DNA of 64,000 nucleotides from Pseudomonadota bacterium (GTDB lineage: Bacteria > Pseudomonadota > Alphaproteobacteria > Rhizobiales > Rhizobiaceae), in assembly GCA_020161665.1 (NCBI GenBank), contig JAIUPA010000012.1:1-64000 (forward strand), written 5' to 3'. Position numbers and translations under genes: made by a program. This document shows positions 39,419-49,300 of this stretch, piece after piece. The notes beneath the pieces were generated by a model, which saw only the letters and a program-made list of their open reading frames with translations, did no database searches and had not been told where the DNA came from. How positions within the stretch are numbered: position 1 is the stretch's first letter; every line of letters starts with the position of its first letter.

Positions 39419-39484
39419 GACTTGCACACGCCGCCATTGCATGGTCCGCTGTGAGCATCTGCAAAAGATTCGGGGAGACCTCGC

Positions 39485-40078
39485 ATGCCGAGATTGTTTA
39501 CCGCCCTCGAAATTCCTCGCGAAGCGGCCATGAGCCTCTCGCTTTTGCGCGGCGGCATCCCCGGAGCCCGCTGGATTGATGTCGAAAATTACCACATCAC
39601 CCTGCGCTTCATTGGCGATGTTGATGGCCGCACCGCGGATGAACTGGTTCACCGGCTGGATCGCATTGATCGCCCCGAATTCACGCTTTCGCTCTCCGGC
39701 ATCGGCGCCTTCGGCTCCAAGAAGCCGCATTCATTGTGGGCGGGTGTTTCTCCCGCCCCGGAAATGTTCGCCCTTCAGGCGGAGATCGAGCGCATTTGCC
39801 AGCGCATCGGCCTGCCATCCGACCCGCGCAAGTTCACGCCGCATGTGACCCTCGCGCGGCTGAAAACCGCAAGGCTGGACGATGTCGCGCATTACCTTTC
39901 TGGCCGCGGGGATTTCCACACCATGCCGTTCAAGACATCCCGCTTCGTCTTGATGTCGTCGAAGGAATCGGTGGGCGGCGGGCCTTACCTCACGGAAGAG
40001 ATTTTCCCGCTTCACGAAGCCCGCGCATCAGCAAGCTTTGCCAGAAGCGCACTGCAGCCCGAATCGAGCATGCTGTAA
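39485..40078 (+). CDS. thpR: RNA 2',3'-cyclic phosphodiesterase ThpR (LigT)
   Basis: 197 residues of the 2H phosphoesterase fold. The two catalytic HxTx motifs are in YHITLRFIGDV and FTPHVTLARLK. It opens 2',3'-cyclic phosphates on RNA. The last 67 bases overlap, on opposite strands, the end of the tyrosine phosphatase gene. Confidence 0.92.
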   Translation: MPRLFTALEIPREAAMSLSLLRGGIPGARWIDVENYHITLRFIGDVDGRTADELVHRLDRIDRPEFTLSLSGIGAFGSKKPHSLWAGVSPAPEMFALQAEIERICQRIGLPSDPRKFTPHVTLARLKTARLDDVAHYLSGRGDFHTMPFKTSRFVLMSSKESVGGGPYLTEEIFPLHEARASASFARSALQPESSML

Positions 40079-40491
40079 ACCGCCTCGAAGCCTTCAGGGC
40101 CGCCATAATACGGGTCGGGCACGTCCATATCCTGCCCGACGGCCAACGCATTGAACAGGTGGACACGCGCCGCAAGATCGGCCGGGGCCTTGCTCTTCAG
40201 AATGGCAAGATTATCGCGGTCCATGGCAAGGATCAGATCAAAGGCGGCAAAATCCTGCGGCTTCACCTGGCGCGACTGTTGCCGGGAAATATCGATGCCA
40301 TGGGCGGCGGCCACTTTCACCGAGCGCCGATCCGGCCCCTCGCCGCTATGCCAACCGCTGATGCCCGCCGAGTCGACACGGTAGAGAGCGGCTTCGCCCC
40401 GCTGGAACGCCAGATGGGTGAAAACGCCCTCCGCCAGCGGCGAACGGCAGATATTCCCGAGACAGACAAACAGAACCGATGTTGAAGCCAT
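40012..40491 (-). CDS. low molecular weight protein-tyrosine-phosphatase
   Basis: 159 residues. The P-loop VCLGNICRSPLAEG gives the CX5R catalytic motif and DVPDPYYGGPEGF the general-acid Asp. Targets may be tyrosine kinases of polysaccharide export or arsenate, but no such genes are adjacent. The ATG at 40491 has GGAA about 10 bases before. The C-terminal end overlaps thpR. Confidence 0.93.
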   Translation of the reverse strand: MASTSVLFVCLGNICRSPLAEGVFTHLAFQRGEAALYRVDSAGISGWHSGEGPDRRSVKVAAAHGIDISRQQSRQVKPQDFAAFDLILAMDRDNLAILKSKAPADLAARVHLFNALAVGQDMDVPDPYYGGPEGFEAVYSMLDSGCSALLAKLADARAS

Positions 40492-40607
40492 GCGTGAATT
40501 CCATGCGTGAAACCCCGCATTCCCGGGATTTGATTTCGCCATGATTTATCCCCATATCTTGTAAGGATCGCAATGGGCGGTTTTTATGGCTTCGAGGAGC
40601 GGGCCTG

Positions 40608-41000
40608 ATGGACGATGTGAAGTTTGGTGAAATTCTTCTTCCCGGTGACGTGGAGACGGAAACGCGCCGTGAGAAGACGGTTCGCGCCAAATTCTGGCCC
40701 AAGATTGCCCGTGTCGCTCGCAAGGTGCCTTTTGCCCGCGACGCCGTTGCCGCCTATTACTGCGCGACGGACCCGGCCACGCCTACGCGCGTTCGCGGCA
40801 TTCTCTTTGCCGCGCTCGCCTATTTCATCATGCCCGCCGATGTGGTGCCGGACGTCTTCGCGCTCATCGGCTTTTCCGATGACATGGCCGTTCTGACGGC
40901 AGCCTTCGCCATGGTCCGCGGCCATATCCGTGACCGCCATTATGAGTCTGCCGACAAGGTCTTGACCCAAAGCGAAGCCGAAACGCCGGACGCGGGCTGA
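40608..41000 (+). CDS. YkvA family protein (DUF1232)
   Basis: 130 residues. The core is a helical pair with FWPKIARVARKVPFARDAVAAYYCATD, a membrane-like helix RGILFAALAYFIMPADVVPDV, and GFSDDMAVLTAAFAMVRGHI, the DUF1232 signature (D-x-x-P-D). The function is unknown. Confidence 0.85.
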   Translation: MDDVKFGEILLPGDVETETRREKTVRAKFWPKIARVARKVPFARDAVAAYYCATDPATPTRVRGILFAALAYFIMPADVVPDVFALIGFSDDMAVLTAAFAMVRGHIRDRHYESADKVLTQSEAETPDAG

Positions 41001-41385
41001 TCCCGCGTCACTTTCCTTTATGGACGACCTAGCGCGTGTCATCTGCCGCCAGACCACACTCTTGCCGGAATTGTGCCTATTGAAATGTCATTGACATGCA
41101 ATCGCAGGCGTTGCGGACGAAAACCGGCTCTAAAGGCAATGTTTTTGGGCAAAGATGGCAATAAAGCCCGGGCGTTGACGGTTTGGTAACCTCGATTAAG
41201 TCAAAATGAACCGAATTATAGGCGCGTCCGCCCCTTATCCGGGCGATCTGTCGCCACATCACTTAGGGCAATTCCAGCAGGGCCGCGCACGGTCCATCGT
41301 TTGGAAGAGCGTTTGAACACCAAGAGAGTGAGCGTTTCAGGCGACCTTGTTCAGCCGGAATGCTCTCGAGAACGGCAGGACCACC
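41001..41385. other. intergenic region upstream of ialB-like gene
   Basis: 385 bases with no supported gene. A 13-base palindrome (ATGTCA, T, TGACAT) sits at 41085-41097. A TTGACG at 41175 could be a -35 box, but I cannot place a good -10. The region is AT-richer than its surroundings. Confidence 0.45.
41085..41097. promoter_or_regulatory. perfect palindrome, possible operator
   Basis: ATGTCA-T-TGACAT, a perfect 6-bp inverted repeat with one central base, 288 bases before the ialB-like start. No binding protein is recognised. Confidence 0.3.
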
Positions 41386-41889
41386 ATGTTTGTAAAAAGC
41401 ATCGCAACGACCCTCGCAATCCTCGTCGCAAGCGCCAGCATCGCCTCGGCCCAGTCGCCCACTCGCATCCAGCAGTTCAAGGCCTGGGGCGCATACTCCT
41501 ACAAGGCCCAGAACGGCACGCTGTGCTACGTTCTGGCGGTTCCGACGGACAAGCAGCCCGCCAATGTGGACCACGGCGATGTCTTCTTCATCGTTTCGCA
41601 GCGTCCCGGCCAGAACATTTCCTACGAGCCGCAGGTCATGGTCGGTTATCCGATGAAGGCCGACGCCAAGGTTGTCGTCACCATCGACAACAAGAACTTC
41701 AACCTCTTCGTCAAGGAAAAGTCGGCCTGGGTTGAAAACGCTGCCGAAGAACCGGCGCTGATTGCCGCGATGAAGTCCGGCAAGAGCCTCAAGGTGCAGG
41801 CCACCTCGGCCCGTGGCACCAAGACCAACTACACCTATTCGCTGGACGGCATTTCCGCCGCCCTGCAACAGATCCAGAAGTGCAAGTAA
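41386..41889 (+). CDS. invasion associated locus B (IalB) family protein
   Basis: 167 residues: a signal peptide (TTLAILVASASIASAQ), then a periplasmic domain with KAWGAYSYKAQNGTLCYVLA, one early and one late cysteine (Cys at NGTLC and at the C-terminal QKCK), and VVVTIDNKNFNLF. IalB of Bartonella promotes erythrocyte invasion, but homologues are common in non-pathogenic Rhizobiales, so no virulence role should be assumed. AGGA precedes the ATG at 41386. Confidence 0.85.
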   Translation: MFVKSIATTLAILVASASIASAQSPTRIQQFKAWGAYSYKAQNGTLCYVLAVPTDKQPANVDHGDVFFIVSQRPGQNISYEPQVMVGYPMKADAKVVVTIDNKNFNLFVKEKSAWVENAAEEPALIAAMKSGKSLKVQATSARGTKTNYTYSLDGISAALQQIQKCK

Positions 41890-41912
41890 GCCACTTGCCT
41901 TGCGCATGAACG

Positions 41913-41945
41913 ATGCCGGCCCTGACGGGCCGGCATTTTTGTTTG
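41913..41945 (+). terminator. intrinsic terminator of ialB-like gene
   Basis: ATGCCGGCCC, loop TGAC, GGGCCGGCAT followed by Ts; perfect 10-bp stem. Confidence 0.92.
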
Positions 41946-42137
41946 TGAAACGCCGTGGGGTGACGAAACCGCGTTTTGATGCTAAAGCCCGGCAAAATGT
42001 CGCCGTGACGGGAAAGCGCCAAGCGCCTTTCCCTTGGAGAAGGCGACAGACAGACGATGCATTATCGTAAAACCGCATGACCGCCGCCGCCAATCCGGAC
42101 AGACCGGACGGGCAGCGCAAACGATGGGATTGAACCG

Positions 42138-43361
42138 ATGCCCGCCACTGACGCCGTGATCGAAAAGACGCCGATGAAGCCGGTTCTGACCGCTGCCGAA
42201 ATGCCCACGCTGATCGGCATGACGCGCGAGGAAATGGGCGAGGCCCTGCGCGGCAAGGGCGTTCCCGAGCGTCAGATCAAGATGCGCGTCGCCCAGATCT
42301 GGAACTGGCTCTACGTGCGCGGCGTATCGGATTTCGACGGCATGACGAACGTGGCGCGCGACATGCGTGAAATGCTGAAGCAGCACTTCACCATTGCCCG
42401 CCCCGAAGTGGTGGAAGAGCAGGTTTCCGGCGATGGCACCCGCAAGTGGCTGCTGCGCTTCCCGCCGCGTGGCGCGGGCCGCCCGGTCGAGATTGAAACC
42501 GTCTATATTCCCGATGAAGGACGCGGCACGCTGTGCGTTTCCTCGCAGGTCGGCTGCACGCTCACCTGCTCCTTCTGTCACACCGGCACACAGAAGCTGG
42601 TGCGCAACCTGACGGCGGAGGAAATTCTCTCCCAGCTGCTGCTTGCCCGTGATCGCCTGGGGGATTTTCCCGATGCCGAAACGCCGGTGGGAGCCATGGT
42701 GCCCGCCGAAGGCCGTAAGATCACCAACATCGTCATGATGGGCATGGGTGAACCGCTCTATAATTTCGAGAACGTCAAGAAGGCGCTGCTGATCGCATCC
42801 GATGGCGATGGCCTGTCGCTGTCCAAGCGCCGCATCACGCTTTCGACCTCTGGCATCGTCCCGGAAATTTACCGCACCGGCGAAGAAATCGGCGTCATGC
42901 TGGCCATTTCGCTGCATGCCGTGCGCGACGAGTTGCGTGATATCCTTGTGCCGATCAACAAGAAATATCCGCTCGAAGAACTGATGAAGGCTTGCCGCGC
43001 CTATCCGGGGCTTTCGAACGCACGACGCATCACCTTCGAATATGTGATGCTGAAGGATGTGAACGACAGCCTGGAAGACGCCAAAGCACTGGTAAAACTG
43101 CTGCGCGGCGTGCCGGCCAAGATCAACCTCATTCCGTTCAACCCGTGGCCGGGCACCAACTACCAGTGCTCGGACTGGGAAACGATCATGAAGTTTGCCG
43201 ATTTCATCAATCAGGCAGGCTATGCCTCGCCGATCCGCACCCCGCGCGGCCGCGATATTCTCGCCGCCTGCGGTCAGCTGAAGTCGGAATCCGAACGCAT
43301 GCGCAAGACCGAGCGTCTGGCCTTCGAAGCCATGATGATCGTCGGCCACGGCGAGGATTGA
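42138..43361 (+). CDS. rlmN: 23S rRNA (A2503-C2)/tRNA (A37-C2) methyltransferase
   Basis: 407 residues. The radical-SAM triad is [12 protein letters not shown]; the catalytic cysteine near the end is in [29 protein letters not shown] and SGIVPEIYR are family marks. It methylates adenine C2 in 23S rRNA and some tRNAs. It converges with the LysE-type gene, 21 bases between stops. Confidence 0.95.
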   Translation: MPATDAVIEKTPMKPVLTAAEMPTLIGMTREEMGEALRGKGVPERQIKMRVAQIWNWLYVRGVSDFDGMTNVARDMREMLKQHFTIARPEVVEEQVSGDGTRKWLLRFPPRGAGRPVEIETVYIPDEGRGTLCVSSQVGCTLTCSFCHTGTQKLVRNLTAEEILSQLLLARDRLGDFPDAETPVGAMVPAEGRKITNIVMMGMGEPLYNFENVKKALLIASDGDGLSLSKRRITLSTSGIVPEIYRTGEEIGVMLAISLHAVRDELRDILVPINKKYPLEELMKACRAYPGLSNARRITFEYVMLKDVNDSLEDAKALVKLLRGVPAKINLIPFNPWPGTNYQCSDWETIMKFADFINQAGYASPIRTPRGRDILAACGQLKSESERMRKTERLAFEAMMIVGHGED

Positions 43362-43382
43362 GACATCCTCGCCTGATCCTTC

Positions 43383-44027
43383 TCAGCGCGCCTGCGTGAA
43401 CAGGATCTTCACGGCAAAGAGCGAGAACACCGCCGCAAAGGTGTAATCAATACCGCGCACGATGCCCGGATTGCGCTGCAGCCAGCCGGAAAGCCGGTCC
43501 GCCGCCAGAACCACACCGAGGGTCACCGGCAGCGAAACCACGATGAAGCTGAGGCCGAGCACCAGGAGCTTGCCGGTCACATGCGGATCGTTGGCGGAGA
43601 CGAACTGCGGCAGGAAGGTCATGAAAAAGATAATGACCTTGGGGTTCAACAGGTTCACCACCATGCCCGTCCAGATGGTCGAGGTGAGAGAACGCTTCGG
43701 CTCATCGGCGCCGGTTTCCACCTTGAAGGACGAGCCATAACGAATGGCTTGAACCGCCAGCCAGAACAGATAGGCGGCCCCGCCCGTCTTCAGGATGAGA
43801 AAGGCGGTCGGCGAAGCAATGATCAGCGCCGAAATGCCGAACGCCACCAGCATGGTATGCACGCCGCAGCCGATATTGGTTCCCACGAGTACGGCAAGCC
43901 CTGCCGCACGACCGTCTTTCAGCGCGCGGCTGATGGAGAGCGTCATGTCCGGACCGGGCGTTGCCGCCAGCAGCAGCGTGGCCGCCGCAAAGGCGAGAAA
44001 GGTCGGCAGGTTGGGCAAATAGTCCAT
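43383..44027 (-). CDS. LysE/RhtB family amino-acid exporter
   Basis: 214 residues with six membrane segments and the family motif LAATPGPDMTLSISRALKDGRAAGLAV near the N-terminus, then NPKVIIFFMTFLPQFV. The exported compound (threonine, homoserine, lysine or others) cannot be named. The ATG at 44027 is preferred to 44096, which would add a charged 23-residue stretch before the first helix. Confidence 0.9.
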   Translation of the reverse strand: MDYLPNLPTFLAFAAATLLLAATPGPDMTLSISRALKDGRAAGLAVLVGTNIGCGVHTMLVAFGISALIIASPTAFLILKTGGAAYLFWLAVQAIRYGSSFKVETGADEPKRSLTSTIWTGMVVNLLNPKVIIFFMTFLPQFVSANDPHVTGKLLVLGLSFIVVSLPVTLGVVLAADRLSGWLQRNPGIVRGIDYTFAAVFSLFAVKILFTQAR

Positions 44028-44213
44028 GATTGTCTCGGCTTTGTTCCAATGCGGGAAACCGTTCATAGTCCTTTTCCGGCGTGACGCAAAGCTCATGGAA
44101 CGTATGAGAAATGATCCGCCTCAAGACTGTAACAAACGTTTGACACGCAATTGACAGATGCCCGCCTCTTTGCCAGTTTGCATCACGGGAGAATTCCGCG
44201 AGGAGATTAAGTC

Positions 44214-45395
44214 ATGACCAAGCCATCCATCGTCATTGCCAGCGCCGCACGCACGGCTGTCGGTGCCTTCAACGGTGCATTCGCCAACACGCCCGCCCAT
44301 GATCTGGGAACGACCGTCATCAAGGCTGTTCTGGAGCGCGCCGGGGTCGCCGCCAACGAAGTTGACGAAGTCATTCTCGGCCAGATCCTGACGGCGGGTC
44401 AGGGCCAGAACCCGGCACGTCAGGCCGCGATCAAGGCGGGTATCCCGCAGGAAGCCACAGCCTTCGGCATCAACCAGTTGTGCGGCTCCGGCTTGCGCGC
44501 CGTGGCGCTTGGTATGCAGCAGATCGCCCTTGGCGATGCGAATGTCATCATTGCGGGCGGGCAGGAATCCATGTCGCTCGCGCCCCATTGCCAGCATCTT
44601 CGCTCCGGTGCCCGCATGGGCTCGATCGAACTCATGGACACCATGCTGAAGGATGGCCTCACCGACGCCTTTTACGGCTACCACATGGGGATCACGGCCG
44701 AAAACATCGCCCGCCAGTGGCAACTGACCCGCGACGAGCAGGACGCCTTTGCCGCCGCCTCGCAGCAGAAGGCCGAAGCCGCCCAGAAGGCCGGCCGCTT
44801 TGCCGACGAAATCGTTCCCTTCACCGTTTCCACCCGCAAGGGCGATGTGGTGGTGGATCAGGACGAATATATCCGCCCCGGCACCACGATGGAATCGCTC
44901 GGCAAGCTGAAGCCTGCCTTCGACAAGCAGGGCTCGGTCACGGCAGGCAATGCGTCGGGCATCAATGATGGTGCCGCTGCGGTTCTTCTGATGACGGAAG
45001 CCGAAGCGGTGCGCCGTGGTCTCACGCCGCTCGCCCGCATCGCCTCCTGGGCAACGGCGGGTGTCGATCCGCAGATCATGGGCATAGGCCCGATTCCCGC
45101 CTCTCGCAAAGCGCTGGAGAAGGCTGGCTGGACGGCCAACGATCTCGACCTGATCGAAGCCAATGAGGCCTTCGCCGCCCAGTCCTGCGCCGTGGCCCGC
45201 GACCTCGGTCTCGACCCGGACAAGATCAACGTCAATGGCGGCGCGATTGCCATCGGCCATCCGGTTGGCGCATCCGGTGCACGTATCCTCAACACGCTTC
45301 TCTTTGAACTGAAGCGCCGCAAGGCCTCGAAGGGCCTCGCCACGCTGTGCATCGGTGGCGGCATGGGCGTCGCCCTGTGTGTGGAAGCGCTCTAA
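44214..45395 (+). CDS. acetyl-CoA C-acetyltransferase (thiolase)
   Basis: 393 residues with the thiolase triad: Cys89-type [15 protein letters not shown], the [17 protein letters not shown] histidine and the C-terminal [10 protein letters not shown] cysteine; NEAFAAQ is also present. It condenses two acetyl-CoA to acetoacetyl-CoA, usually the first step of polyhydroxybutyrate synthesis (PhbA/AtoB type). phbB is not in the window. A terminator follows 33 bases after the stop. Confidence 0.94.
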   Translation: MTKPSIVIASAARTAVGAFNGAFANTPAHDLGTTVIKAVLERAGVAANEVDEVILGQILTAGQGQNPARQAAIKAGIPQEATAFGINQLCGSGLRAVALGMQQIALGDANVIIAGGQESMSLAPHCQHLRSGARMGSIELMDTMLKDGLTDAFYGYHMGITAENIARQWQLTRDEQDAFAAASQQKAEAAQKAGRFADEIVPFTVSTRKGDVVVDQDEYIRPGTTMESLGKLKPAFDKQGSVTAGNASGINDGAAAVLLMTEAEAVRRGLTPLARIASWATAGVDPQIMGIGPIPASRKALEKAGWTANDLDLIEANEAFAAQSCAVARDLGLDPDKINVNGGAIAIGHPVGASGARILNTLLFELKRRKASKGLATLCIGGGMGVALCVEAL

Positions 45396-45428
45396 ACAGC
45401 CGTAAACAACGCGTCTGAAATGGTTAAC

Positions 45429-45465
45429 AGCCCGGCCTGCGAAACTCCGCAAGCCGGGCTTTTTC
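45429..45465 (+). terminator. intrinsic terminator of the thiolase gene
   Basis: AGCCCGGC and GCCGGGCT, with a further inner TGCG/CGCA pair, form a stem followed by five Ts. Confidence 0.88.
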
Positions 45466-45498
45466 CACTGTTTCATATGGTTAACAAATTGTTTTTAC

Positions 45499-45591
45499 AC
45501 AACATATTGCGGTGAACAAAACGGGAAACCACCTGTGTCAGCGATTCGTCTGTGATTCGTTCTCACGCCGTTCCGAAGGTTAATTTCGGCC
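45499..45591 (+). repeat. module copy 1 (GATTC pair + GGTTAA)
   Basis: Starts ACAACATATTGCGGTGAAC. GATTC sites are at 45543 and 45554, GGTTAA at 45578, ending AATTTCGGCC. By hand alignment it matches copy 3 without gaps at about 85 percent over the first 85 bases and copy 2 at about 80 percent. Two ATGGTTAAC sites (45420 and 45477) lie to its left. Confidence 0.85.
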
Positions 45592-45604
45592 CCGAAAAGC
45601 GCAC

Positions 45605-45650
45605 AAAAAGAGAGCGCTTCCACACCCCGGCGGAGGGTGTGAAAACGCTC
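45605..45650 (-). terminator. minus-strand intrinsic terminator between modules 1 and 2
   Basis: Arms 45612-45627 and 45635-45650 (16 bases) pair around a 7-base loop. On the plus strand there are two C/A mismatches; on the minus strand these become G-U pairs, so the RNA stem is complete only there. The minus stem is followed by TC and five Ts. This points to a leftward transcript ending here, with no protein gene to account for it. Confidence 0.7.
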
Positions 45651-45881
45651 CAGTCCTCCTCCTCGAGAGTCGAAATCATGACTGAAGGTCTTTCGGCATC
45701 CGCTTCGGTGGATCTCCGCGACATGCCGTTTATGAGGGAAAAACGCGCGACCTGAGACTTGGTTCCGTGGAATTCCTGCCAATTCGTTAAATGGGCGCTG
45801 AAAAGGTTAACGCGCCCGCAAACGACGACGTAAAGCACCCCCATATTGCAGGTGCGAATGGGGGTGAACACGATTCAACCC

Positions 45882-45974
45882 ACTACATGTTGCGGTGAAC
45901 AAAACAGGAAACCAAACAGGTCAGTGATTCGTCTGTGATTCGTTCCGCCTTTGACCCGAAGGTTAACGGCGTGA
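45882..45974 (+). repeat. module copy 2 (GATTC pair + GGTTAA)
   Basis: Starts ACTACATGTTGCGGTGAAC. GATTC at 45926 and 45937, GGTTAA at 45961, the same 44-11-24 spacing as the other copies. A single extra GATTC at 45872 lies just before it. The end differs (GGTTAACGGCG instead of GGTTAATTTCGG). Confidence 0.85.
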
Positions 45975-46130
45975 TGTTCGAAAAATAGCGATAATGAATA
46001 AAATCAGTTATTTACACCATTCCTTTCGAAGGTCTTAATCCACCCCTGCAAAAGGTTAACGCGAAAGACCGGATGTTCTCTTCGTTCCGTTTCCATGATT
46101 CAGCATTTGGTGGAAGAAGGCGCGGCAACG

Positions 46131-46223
46131 ACCACATGTTGCGGTGAACAAAAACGGAAACCAGACCCGTCAGCGATTCGTCGCTGATTCGTTCCCACGG
46201 CGTTCCGAAGGTTAATTTCGGCC
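46131..46223 (+). repeat. module copy 3 (GATTC pair + GGTTAA)
   Basis: Starts ACCACATGTTGCGGTGAAC. GATTC at 46175 and 46186, GGTTAA at 46210, ending AATTTCGGCC as in copy 1. It ends about 145 bases before the helicase start and could act as its control region. Confidence 0.85.
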
Positions 46224-46367
46224 ATTTCGGCGCGTTTGAGCGGGGAAAACCGGCAGCCTCAAACGCATCTCGTCTTGCCTTCCCCGCGCCAAGCGCCCAT
46301 GTGTGGAAACACCCCCGGAACACGCTTTCGGGCCGCCAGACATTTCCGGGAGCCCCCTTCGTCCCCC

Positions 46368-49300
46368 ATGCGACCCATGATCCTTTCCGGACGCGGCGTG
46401 ACCGCGGTGCTCGGACCGACCAATACGGGTAAGACCCACTACGCCATCGAGCGCATGGTTGCGCACGGTTCGGGCGTGATTGGCCTGCCGCTGCGTCTGC
46501 TGGCGCGCGAGGTCTACACCCGTGTCGTGGAGAAAGTCGGTGCGCAGCATGTGGCGCTCGTGACCGGCGAGGAAAAGATTGCGCCGCCCGGCGCGCGTTT
46601 TTCCGTCTGCACGGTCGAAGCCATGCCGCGCGAAACCAAGGCCGCCTTCGTCGCCATCGACGAAGTGCAGCTCGCAGGCGACCTCGAACGTGGCCACATC
46701 TTCACCGACCGCATCCTGCATTTGCGCGGCCGCGAGGAAACGCTTCTCTTGGGCGCGGGCACCATGCGCCCGATCCTCGAACAGGTGCTGCCCGGCATTC
46801 TCGTGATCGAGCGTCCTCGCATGTCGCAGCTTGTTTATTCCGGCTCGAAAAAGATCACCCGCCTGCCGGAGCGAAGCGCCATCGTCGCCTTTTCGGCGGA
46901 CGAGGTTTACGCCATCGCCGAGCTGATCCGCCGCCAGCGGGGCGGGGCCGCCGTGGTTCTGGGCGCGCTTTCACCCCGCACGCGTAACGCACAGGTCGGC
47001 CTCTATCAGGCAGGCGATGTCGATTATCTCGTCGCCACTGACGCCATCGGCATGGGCCTCAACCTCGATGTCGATCACGTGGCCTTCGCACAGGATCGCA
47101 AATTCGATGGCTACCAGTTCCGCAACCTGAACCCCGGCGAGCTTGGCCAGATCGCCGGCCGTGCCGGTCGCCACATGCGCGATGGCACCTTTGGCGTCAC
47201 GGGCCGTGTCGAACCGTTTGACGATGAGCTGGTCGAACGCATCGAGACGCACGCCTTCGATGCGGTGAAAGTCATGCAATGGCGCACCGCCGAGTTTGAT
47301 TTTTCCTCGATCCGCGCCCTCCAGCAAAGTCTCGATGCCGCCCCCAAGGTGCAGGGCCTGACCCGCGCCCTGCCCGCCACCGATGCGCAGGCGCTGGATT
47401 ATCTGGCTCGCTATCCGGAAGTGGTCGATCTGGCCACGACGCCCGCCCGGGTGGAGCGGCTCTGGGAGGCCTGCGCCCTTCCCGATTACCGCCGCATCAC
47501 CCCCGCCCAACATGCCGACCTGATCCTGGCGCTTTATTCCGATCTCGTGCGTCACGGCACGATCAATGAGGATTTTCTTGCCGAACAGGCAAAAAGAGCC
47601 GATAGGACCGACGGCGAGATCGATACACTCTCGGCAAGGATTGCCCAGATCAGGACATGGACCTATGTATCGAATCGCCCCGGTTGGCTTGCCGATCCGA
47701 CACACTGGCAAGAAAAGACGCGGGAAATTGAAGATCGACTGTCCGATGCGCTACATGACAGGTTGACGAAACGGTTTGTAGACCGCAGGACAACCGTGCT
47801 CATGAGGCGCCTGAGAGAGAATGCGATGCTGGAAGCTGAAATCAGTGTGAATGGAGATGTCTTCGTAGAGGGACATCATGTCGGGCAATTGGCCGGTTTC
47901 CGGTTCACACCTGCACAGGGAATGGATGGCCCGGATGGCAAGGCGGTGGAAGCCGCAGCCATGAAGGCGCTTGCGCTGGAGTTCGAAGCGCGCGCCGCGC
48001 GCCTGCACGCCGCCAGCAACAACGATCTGGCGCTCGATTCGCGCGGACTGGTGCGTTGGCTGGGCGAGCCTGTCGGTCGCCTGACCGCCAGCGAGAACAT
48101 CATGCGCCCGCGCATCATCCTGCTCGCCGACGAACAGTTGACCGGCAATGCCCGTGATCATGTCGCAGCGCGCATCGAGCGTTTCGTCAATCACCACATC
48201 ACCACGGTTCTGAAGCCGCTGGACGACCTGTCCCGCGCCGAAGACCTGCAGGGCCTGGCCCGTGGCCTGGCCTTCCAGCTGGTTGAAGCCCTTGGCTCGC
48301 TCTTCCGTCGCGAAGTCGCCGACGACATCAAGACGCTGGATCAGGATGCCCGCGCTTCGATCCGTCGTTACGGTGTGCGCTTTGGCGCCTACCACATTTT
48401 CATTCCGGCGCTTCTGAAGCCCGCTCCAGCTGAACTCATCACCCTGCTCTGGGCGCTGAAGAATGACGGCCTTGAGAAGCCCGGCTATGGCGAACTCATC
48501 CCGGTTCTGGCCGCTGGCCGCACCTCTATCGTCACCGACAACAGCTTCGAGCGCACCTTCTACAAGCTCGCAGGCTTCCGTTTCCTCGGCAAGCGCGCCG
48601 TCCGCATCGATATTCTCGAGCGTCTGGCCGACCTCATTCGTCCGCTTCTCCAGTGGAAGCCCGGCACGACCGCCCGTCCGGATGGCGCTTATGATGGCCG
48701 CCGTTTCGTGACGACGACGGCCATGCTGTCGATCCTTGGCGCCACGCCGGACGACATGGAAGAAATCCTGAAGGGTCTCGGCTATCGCGCCGACAGCGTC
48801 AGCGCCGAAGAAGCCCACGCTTTCCTGAACGCCGACAAGCCCGCTGAAGACGCGGCTACTGCTGCGGATGCGACCACCGAAGGTGCCGAGCATTCGGACG
48901 AAGCCGATGCCGATAGCGCGACGGAAGAAGCCCAGGCGGAAGCCGTTGCTGAAGCCCCCGCCGCTGAGCCCGTCGCAGCAGCCGCAGAAGAAGCCACGGC
49001 GGAACCGAAGCCGGTTCTGCTCTGGCGTCCGGGTGGGCGAAACGACAATGCCCGCCAGCGCCCGCAGGGTGGCGAGCGTCGCGGCCATGGTGGCAACAAC
49101 CGTGCCCCGCAGGGTGAGCGTCGCGAAGGCGATGCGCGCCGCGGGGACCGCAAGTCGGAAGGCGAGCGCAGCGAAGGCGGCAAGCGCCCTGAACGTCACG
49201 ACCGCAAGGGTGGCGAGCGTCAGGAGCACCACGGCAAGCGCTTCGAAGGCAAGCGTGACGACCGCCGCAACGACAACAAGCGTGATAACCAGCGCTTCGA

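Larger units (their letters stand above)
45396..46367. other. non-coding region with triplicated GATTC/GGTTAA module
   Basis: 972 bases between the thiolase and the helicase genes. It holds the thiolase terminator, three related 85-93 base modules (45499, 45882, 46131), a total of nine GANTC sites and seven GGTTAA sites that all face one way, a minus-strand terminator (45605-45650) and an AT-rich tract (45981-46017). No frame in it shows normal codon use, except perhaps a 25-codon plus-strand frame at 45678. Confidence 0.75.

Noticed and set aside
45678..45755. 25-codon plus-strand frame MTEGLSASASVDLRD...
   Set aside because: A weak GAGAG lies upstream, but it is too short to support and has no recognised family.
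45563..45871. 102-codon minus-strand frame across module 1 and the terminator
   Set aside because: It runs through a strong intrinsic terminator and repeat; no domain or ribosome site.
45499..46223. CRISPR array
   Set aside because: Only three copies of an 85-93 base unit at unequal spacing of 383 and 249 bases; no cas genes.
46012..46323. 103-codon minus-strand frame over module 3
   Set aside because: It overlaps a repeat copy, has no domain, and has a poor start.
45396..46367. Chromosome replication origin
   Set aside because: Motif array and AT-rich tract fit, but I see no good TTATCCACA-type DnaA box and no hemE, dnaA or parAB neighbours. Kept as an open idea in the findings, not as a call.
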